Position numbers and translations under genes: made by a program. Below the pieces are notes generated by a model that worked only from the letters and a program-made list of their open reading frames with translations, was not told the origin of the DNA and did not search any database. 64,000 bases of DNA from Carallia brachiata (lineage: Eukaryota > Streptophyta > Magnoliopsida > Malpighiales > Rhizophoraceae). Position 1 is the first letter of the stretch. Every line of letters starts with the position of its first letter. The stretch covers positions 5,375,106 to 5,439,105 of the forward strand of contig JADCRB010000007.1 in the NCBI GenBank assembly GCA_021464245.1, in the 5' to 3' direction. This document shows positions 58,392 to 64,000 of this stretch, one piece after another.

Positions 58392-61160
58392 CTACATGTT
58401 GGCCTTCCTTTCCCACCTCTCCTTTGTGTCGAGCCTATGAACAGAATAACACAAAATGGACCACTATAAGAAATTAGATGTCAGAAGGAGCTGCAGTCTT
58501 GAAAGTAATTTCTCATGAGCAGTGCATCCGATATTGAATTGATGAACAATTATAAAAGGTTTAACGTATATGTGGTGTAGCTCATATCCTCTGAAAAAGT
58601 TGTGGTAAAATAGAAGCATAAATAAAGGTTTAACGTATATGCGTACTAACGGTGACAATCAACACCTAATGGATCACTACCATTAAAACTCAATATAAAT
58701 TCAATTCAACAAAGGACCTCTATCTTTTACCAAAAAACACAAGATTTTGAGGAGATTCCCCGTATGTTCCCCCCACTCACCGTAACAAGCAAGGAAAAGG
58801 AAAAAAGGCACAACTTGAACAAAGAATTAGTTGATGTCCACATGGTGTTTCCAACAATCTCTGTCTAATTTATAGGAATACTCACAGGCATCCATGTAAA
58901 AAAAAGGGTAGCACACCGTGGCAAACCACATTGTCTCTCTCTCTCTCTCTCTCTCTCTCTCATGCAGTTGTGGAATTCGATAACCATGTGTTTACTGTAT
59001 ATAAATGGCTGGCAGATAATAAGCAAAACATACCCCCAATGCAATTTTTGGCGCTTCTTTGGTGCTTGACATGCAACTTGGTCTACTTGGCTTACAGATA
59101 AAGTAGTACTATCATCACCGTAACTCAACTTGGGAACAACAGAATCTTCAACTTGAGTAGGCAGCTCTTTATGATCACTACTTTTGGAGTCTCTGCCAAG
59201 AGATTTGCTGTTTCCATCTGAGACCCCTAGCAAGATGTTAGATTTATACAAATACCAGATGAAGAATGCAACATCTAAAATTAAATATACCTTTTAATTT
59301 CTTATGAACTTTTGATTTTATTTTCAAGCGCCTCTCATGTAGTTCCTAGGAACAACGAAAATAGAGTCAAACTGACTGGATAGAAGAGCAAAAGTTGCAT
59401 TGAAATGTATATGATGCTATTGCAAAATATCACGCTTTACCCTAGCTTAATTATTATTATTTTTTCTTCATCTTAAATGAATGGATGAGTTTTATTTCTC
59501 AAATACTGGAAAAAAAAATCAAGCATGATGACTTGTCTACGAGCAATCCTAGACAGTTTCAAATTTCAATACAAGTGCACTAGAGACTAAATCTGATTGT
59601 GATACTGCAGCAGTGCGACTGATAGATATTCATGCCTTCAACAAGGTTTGGACCACTAAGCATCCGTATATCTATTCCAAGCGACAATACAATAACAGTT
59701 ATCAAACTAGCATAGCGTTCCTAATAGCAAAAAGTACTATTTATCAATTTTGTCAACTAACTTGATAATCCTGTCACGCCAGTCAAGATATCACTTTTAT
59801 AATCAATACTTCAATTGCAGACTGATTTGACACAGTTATCTTAACTTGCCTCCAGTGGTCTATTTTCATGCACATATGCATGTAAAAATATAGGAAAACA
59901 TCCATTAGTCCCCACACCATATGGAGGGCCTGCATAACAGTGCAATGTAGCCCATGACAATTCATCAAGATCGTGAAACAATGAAAGTTATAAGAGTTGA
60001 AGGTACTATTGTGCCCAGTGCATGTCGCTTCTGTGTTTAAAACTGGAAGCATAATGCCAACGTATGTACAACTGAGTTTTCTCTAAAGAAACAAAATTTA
60101 CAATCCAACATGGACACTGCATTGCTGGGGACTTTTTCAGGTACAAATATGCAGTAGAAACGTCCACCTACAATATTGGATTGCCCACACAAATACCATT
60201 TTCCAATGACTAAAACTCCATGCCAATCACGACATCACAAAAGCATCTAACACAAAACTATGTACAGTCTCCACATTCCACAAAAGCCTATTAAAGTTGC
60301 AAATGCAGGTCGTAATTGGTGATTGAGCGCCTCTGCTTCACTGTGTTTCTTCTATCATGCACTTCCATTTTTAACTTGACCATTTCACAATTGCTCGACC
60401 TATTATTCATATCGACATTTGTCAAAGAAGAAGGCCAGTGAACAGCCGTTCTCCTTGATCGTCAGCTCAAAAATATGACCTCACAAATACTGGAAAGCTC
60501 ATAACCGCGAAAATAAATCCCACAATTCACACCACATAAACTTCAATAGAATTTGAACTGGGTGACGATCACCAACTCCAGGATTCGAGCCAAACCCGTA
60601 GGGGAATTAATAAGGGGCACTGACTCCAACTTACAAAACTGGCCACAGGCCACAGTTCATCACCACGAAATCATATTACACCCAATTCACCTGAATGTTA
60701 TCAGATTAACCCGAAATCCAACAGACCCCAATTCTCAAAAACATAAAAATATCATAAAACCATGCTAACATCAGAAAATCATCATCAGAAATCACAAAGT
60801 TATACTTCACTTAGACTTCCACTTGCTATTTCATTATACCCACACAGTACCACAGATACCCTATTACTAAAACACATCAAATATCAGAATAATATTCTTT
60901 GTTATGAAAAAACTAATATCAGGGATTTGCAATACTATGCAATGAATGTATACATGTAAATTGGAAGGGTAGGGAACGGGTACTTGGAGCTTGGAAAGCT
61001 GATCTTGGCCAATCCGTGTGGGCTTGAAATTGGCTTGCAAAGCTGGCGTCGATGCTATTGCCGCTTCCCTTCTCTCGTCTTCTCCTCCTCCTTCTTCTTC
61101 TTTGCCCTGCTTGCCGACCATTTCTTGATTATGGTTCTTTGCTCCCTTTTGCTTTCCCAT
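58392..61160 (-). CDS. Small basic plant protein, four exons, function unknown
   Basis: Exons on the minus strand: 61160-60984, 59345-59291, 59226-59034 and 58434-58392, all with GT-AG introns; the joined frame is open for 155 residues. The protein begins MGKQKGAKNHNQEM, has an acidic run EEEGGGEDERRE near residue 22, a basic helix LHERRLKIKSKVHKKLKG around 61-78 and ends PKKRQKLHWGLDTKERWERK plus three residues. Lysine/arginine-rich with no membrane segment, so a nuclear or nucleolar role is plausible but only inferred. I do not recognise a named family. Introns 1 (about 1.6 kb) and 3 (about 0.6 kb) are long; intron 3 holds a (CT)n microsatellite at 58934-58961. Confidence 0.82.
58934..58961. 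repeat. (CT)n microsatellite
   Basis: About 14 CT units in the last intron of the minus-strand gene at 58392-61160. Confidence 0.9.
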
Positions 61161-62674
61161 GAAACCCGGAAATAAGCAAACCCCTAAACGGGGGCCGAAA
61201 TTCTTAATAGTTTTCTCCAAGATTCCACCTTTACAATTCCTTTCGTCTTTCTTGATTCTGTTAATGGCATAATGCCGAACAACTGGTTAACGCCGCAATA
61301 CGAGGTTAAAATTTTTGGTGTTCTAATAAATTTAAAAATCTTTTTCGTGCAAATACATTTCCCAAGTTACAGTAGCTTTGCAGGTGGTGACCCAAACGAA
61401 AATTAATATTTAATGAGAGGAGTGGCTCTGTTTTTGCTCACTTTCTGTTAAATATAATTTATTAATAATTTTATTTTATATAATTATATTTTATTTTTTT
61501 TATTTGAACTAAATTTTTTTTTATGGTATTAAATTATAAATAAAATTTATATAAAAAATCGTTCCATTGAAAATCCCTCCATCTCTGTTCAACAAGGTAT
61601 TTTTTATGCTCAACACAAAGTTTGTGAGTAACATATAAAATATCATTTTCTTTATCAATTATGAAATATCATTTCGACCAATTAAGTTTGTGAGATATCA
61701 AACGAATGGGAAAAAAAATTAAGAGGACATAAAAAATATTGATAGAGTATTAATAAAAAAATTTGAAAATAATTTTGTTGTTTAAATTAAGATTTAAGTT
61801 AATACTAAATAAATTTAAAATAATATTAAATACATTTAAAATTTAATCTTCAAAAAAAACAAATTTTTTATTATTTTTTAGAAATTTATTTTATTTTATA
61901 ATTATTTTATGACTATTATTCATTTCCTTCTAATTGGACTCTAAATAAATTCACTATACTCGTCGTTACAAATTTAAGGAACCAGAAAATTGTTTTTCTT
62001 GAAAGAAGACCAATTAAAGATGAGAATACCCATAAGTACTATCTCGATTTTCTGGTCAAAAAGCGTATAATTCATCTCATGTGACTTACAATAAGTTAAT
62101 GTGAATTCGGTTAAAAAATAAGTTGATTTGAACATTTTCACCTAGTTAAAGTCAAGTCATATTTGAGATGGTAGTTAGTTTGATTAATAATTCGATGTGT
62201 CTGTTCCTATATTAATTTAAGTTTGAGTCTTTATATCGCAGGTTTTTTTGCTAGCAAAGTTGTGCTTACGCGCTGTAAGTTTATAACTCGTTAACATTGT
62301 AATTAAATATAAGTGAGACTAATTCGAGTTTAATAATATTCAGATGGTATGTTTTTTATAAAAATAATTGAACTATACATTTAAAAATATAAATTATTTT
62401 GACCTAAACCTACACAATATTATAATCAGTATATTTACAAATATTTTTTTTATTAAAAAAAAAAATTCCATCCAAAACACTCTCATTTGAAGACTCCTGT
62501 TGATCCCATATCATCAAAGTAATCGTGAAATTTATACAGCTGTAACAAATTAGGAGCAAAGCAATAGGCTTCGCAACTAAAGATTGACCAGTTGGTACGT
62601 ACCCTCACCTTTTGCGTGCACGTAGTTTAAGATTGAGATTGTTGGTAAATGAATCCATTTGCATACCATTTAGC
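61161..62674. other. Spacer
   Basis: 5' flank of the minus-strand gene and then AT-rich DNA. A TTTAAAATAATATTAAATA core at about 61808 recurs from 2960 and (inverted) 25040. Around 62165-62240 a GATGGTAGTTAGTTTGATTA ... AAGTTTGAGTC arrangement resembles a SINE head. No gene. Confidence 0.45.
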
Positions 62675-63992
62675 ACAATAGTTACAGGTAAATTAAGTTT
62701 TACACTATATATTTAAAGTAATTATCACTTACATAAATAATTTTTAGAAATTATAAAAAATATCATATAGTTATATTTTCGATAACAAAAAATACCATTA
62801 TCATCTGTCGTTACTTAAAGTTTGATTATATTACAATGCTGCCATTATAAATGTCCAAAAGTGACAATAATGCCTTCAGTTATATTAGAACTTAAATGAT
62901 CATTTAGATTGTAAAAGTACACAAATCTACATACAAGACAAATAAAACCAGTGAATAAAAATCACCAAAGTTAGAAATTTAAGGGCAACTATAAAAATTC
63001 TTCAACAATCTAAATTTCAGAAGCTTTTTACAAAAAAATAGTATTTTCTTCTTCAAATTTTTCAGTTTTCCTTCAGCCTTTCTGCCTTTCTGCTTTTCTG
63101 CTTCTCCTACCGACCTGCAACAAATATGTCTTAAGCAAGCACAAACTCAATTAACTATGAAACACATCCTCCATTTCACCAATGATTCGTAAGTCTCTTT
63201 GACTCATTAGTCTAAATCCTCTCTTCTCCATATCGAACAGTTTCTTATACATCCATATGATATCAATGAAGGTGGCTAAATCTTTGTCGGCTATATCATC
63301 TCTTTCCTCCTTGGCTCCAAACTGAATGTCAACATCTTGCTTCCCTTTTCATAAAAGTTGAACAACAAAGTTAAAATAATAACACTAGATACAAACCCAC
63401 GACAATTAACAAATTAATTAACAAAAAAACTCTCAGACCCATTTTCTCAAAAACAAACCCAAAAAGCTAACCCATTGAATAAACAATTACTTTCGAACAT
63501 ATTAGTAGTACCAAAACTATAATAAGACTATATTTTGTTCATAAATCGAAGAAAATGCTAACCTTGCAAGCTATAAACAAACCAGACACTACTTTCCATT
63601 GAAACCCCGAGTTGGAACAAAACTCTCACTTTTCGAATCAATGAAAAATAAGAAAAACACATCAATTATCTGTGAGAACGAAAAAGACTATGGAAAACTC
63701 ACAAATTTCAACGAAAAAGCACTGATTTCATTGGGTTTGTGTTGGATCGATAGATGGTTTCGATATTGCCTAAGAAATTGCAAAAGAGAAGAAGAGTTTC
63801 AGACGGTCGTGTTGTGTAAATTAGGTTTTCTGTCTTTTAAATATATAGGGGGCATTTTTGTCTTTTTACAAATTCTGTCTGTATTGATTTTTTCCGTTAG
63901 TTAAATGATATTTTTTGTAGTTTCTAAAAACTATTGATATAAATGGTAATTATCTCCTAAATAAATGGTGTAGAATGTAATTTACCTCAATC
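62675..63992. mobile_element. Mutator-like element with long terminal inverted repeats
   Basis: Left end 62686 (GGTAAATTAAGTTTTACACT) and the reverse complement of the right end at about 63981 (GGTAAATTACATTCTACACC) are inverted copies. The similarity of roughly 75% continues for about 90 bp through AATA.TTTTTAGAAA and AAAAAATATCAT, and reappears as ACAA.AATGCC about 150 bp in. Flanks CAATAGTTACA (62675-62685) and CAATCGCTACA (63982-63992) could be an 11-bp target duplication with two mismatches. Long arms and a 9-11 bp duplication are typical of MULEs. The 1.3-kb interior has no transposase; it holds unidentified, less AT-rich sequence (63060-63360) and an open frame 63599-63904 of unknown nature. 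Confidence 0.75.
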
Positions 63993-64000
63993 GCTACATA

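Overview
The window is nuclear DNA from a flowering plant, most likely a eudicot. This rests on multi-exon genes with short AT-rich GT-AG introns, plant-only families (CC-NB-ARC-LRR resistance protein, DUF1645, TRM-like VARLMGL/DUF4378 protein, plastidic glucose transporter), CT-rich leaders, and AT-rich spacers full of MITEs, SINEs and a Ty3/gypsy element. I could not fix the species. There is no CRISPR array, operon, rRNA or convincing tRNA gene.

Layout. 1-1885 (minus): 5' part of a CC-NB-ARC-LRR immune receptor running off the left edge, with a palindromic W-box upstream. 1.9-6.4 kb: repeat-rich spacer holding a MITE, a BAHD acyltransferase pseudogene fragment and an unrecognised decayed coding remnant. 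6445-10028 (minus): nine-exon peptidase M50B-like membrane protein, reading frame intact. 10-14.3 kb: gene-poor, with one SINE. 14357-24665: a full-length Ty3/gypsy element of the Tat type on the minus strand, with two ~800-bp LTRs and a perfect 5-bp target duplication (CCAAG); gag-pol is frameshifted. 26.1-30.5 kb: two single-exon DUF1645-type genes (plus). 30.5-36.9 kb: AT-rich spacer with inverted-repeat elements. 36969-41002 (plus): TRM-like gene with several apparent frameshifts. 41924-42769 (minus): unrecognised single-exon gene. 43-52.6 kb: spacer with SINEs, a mitochondrial-carrier pseudogene fragment and a tandem array of ~420-bp units. 52658-57796 (plus): 13-exon plastidic glucose transporter with one GC-AG intron and three apparent 1-nt indels. 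58392-61160 (minus): intact four-exon gene for a small basic protein. 62686-63981: Mutator-like element with long terminal inverted repeats.

The most interesting observation is inside the Tat element. Between pol and the 3' LTR, in sense orientation, lies a decayed, apparently intronless WUSCHEL-type homeobox gene: homeodomain with its helix-3 signature, WUS-box (TLPLFP) and C-terminal EAR-type motif (DLELHL). A 20-nt poly(A) lies about 190 nt downstream of its stop. It is either a transcription-factor cargo of this element family or a processed WOX copy nested in one element; the sequence alone does not decide. The host genes have unrelated roles (immunity, membrane proteolysis, sugar export from plastids, cytoskeleton-associated scaffolding) and do not form a pathway.
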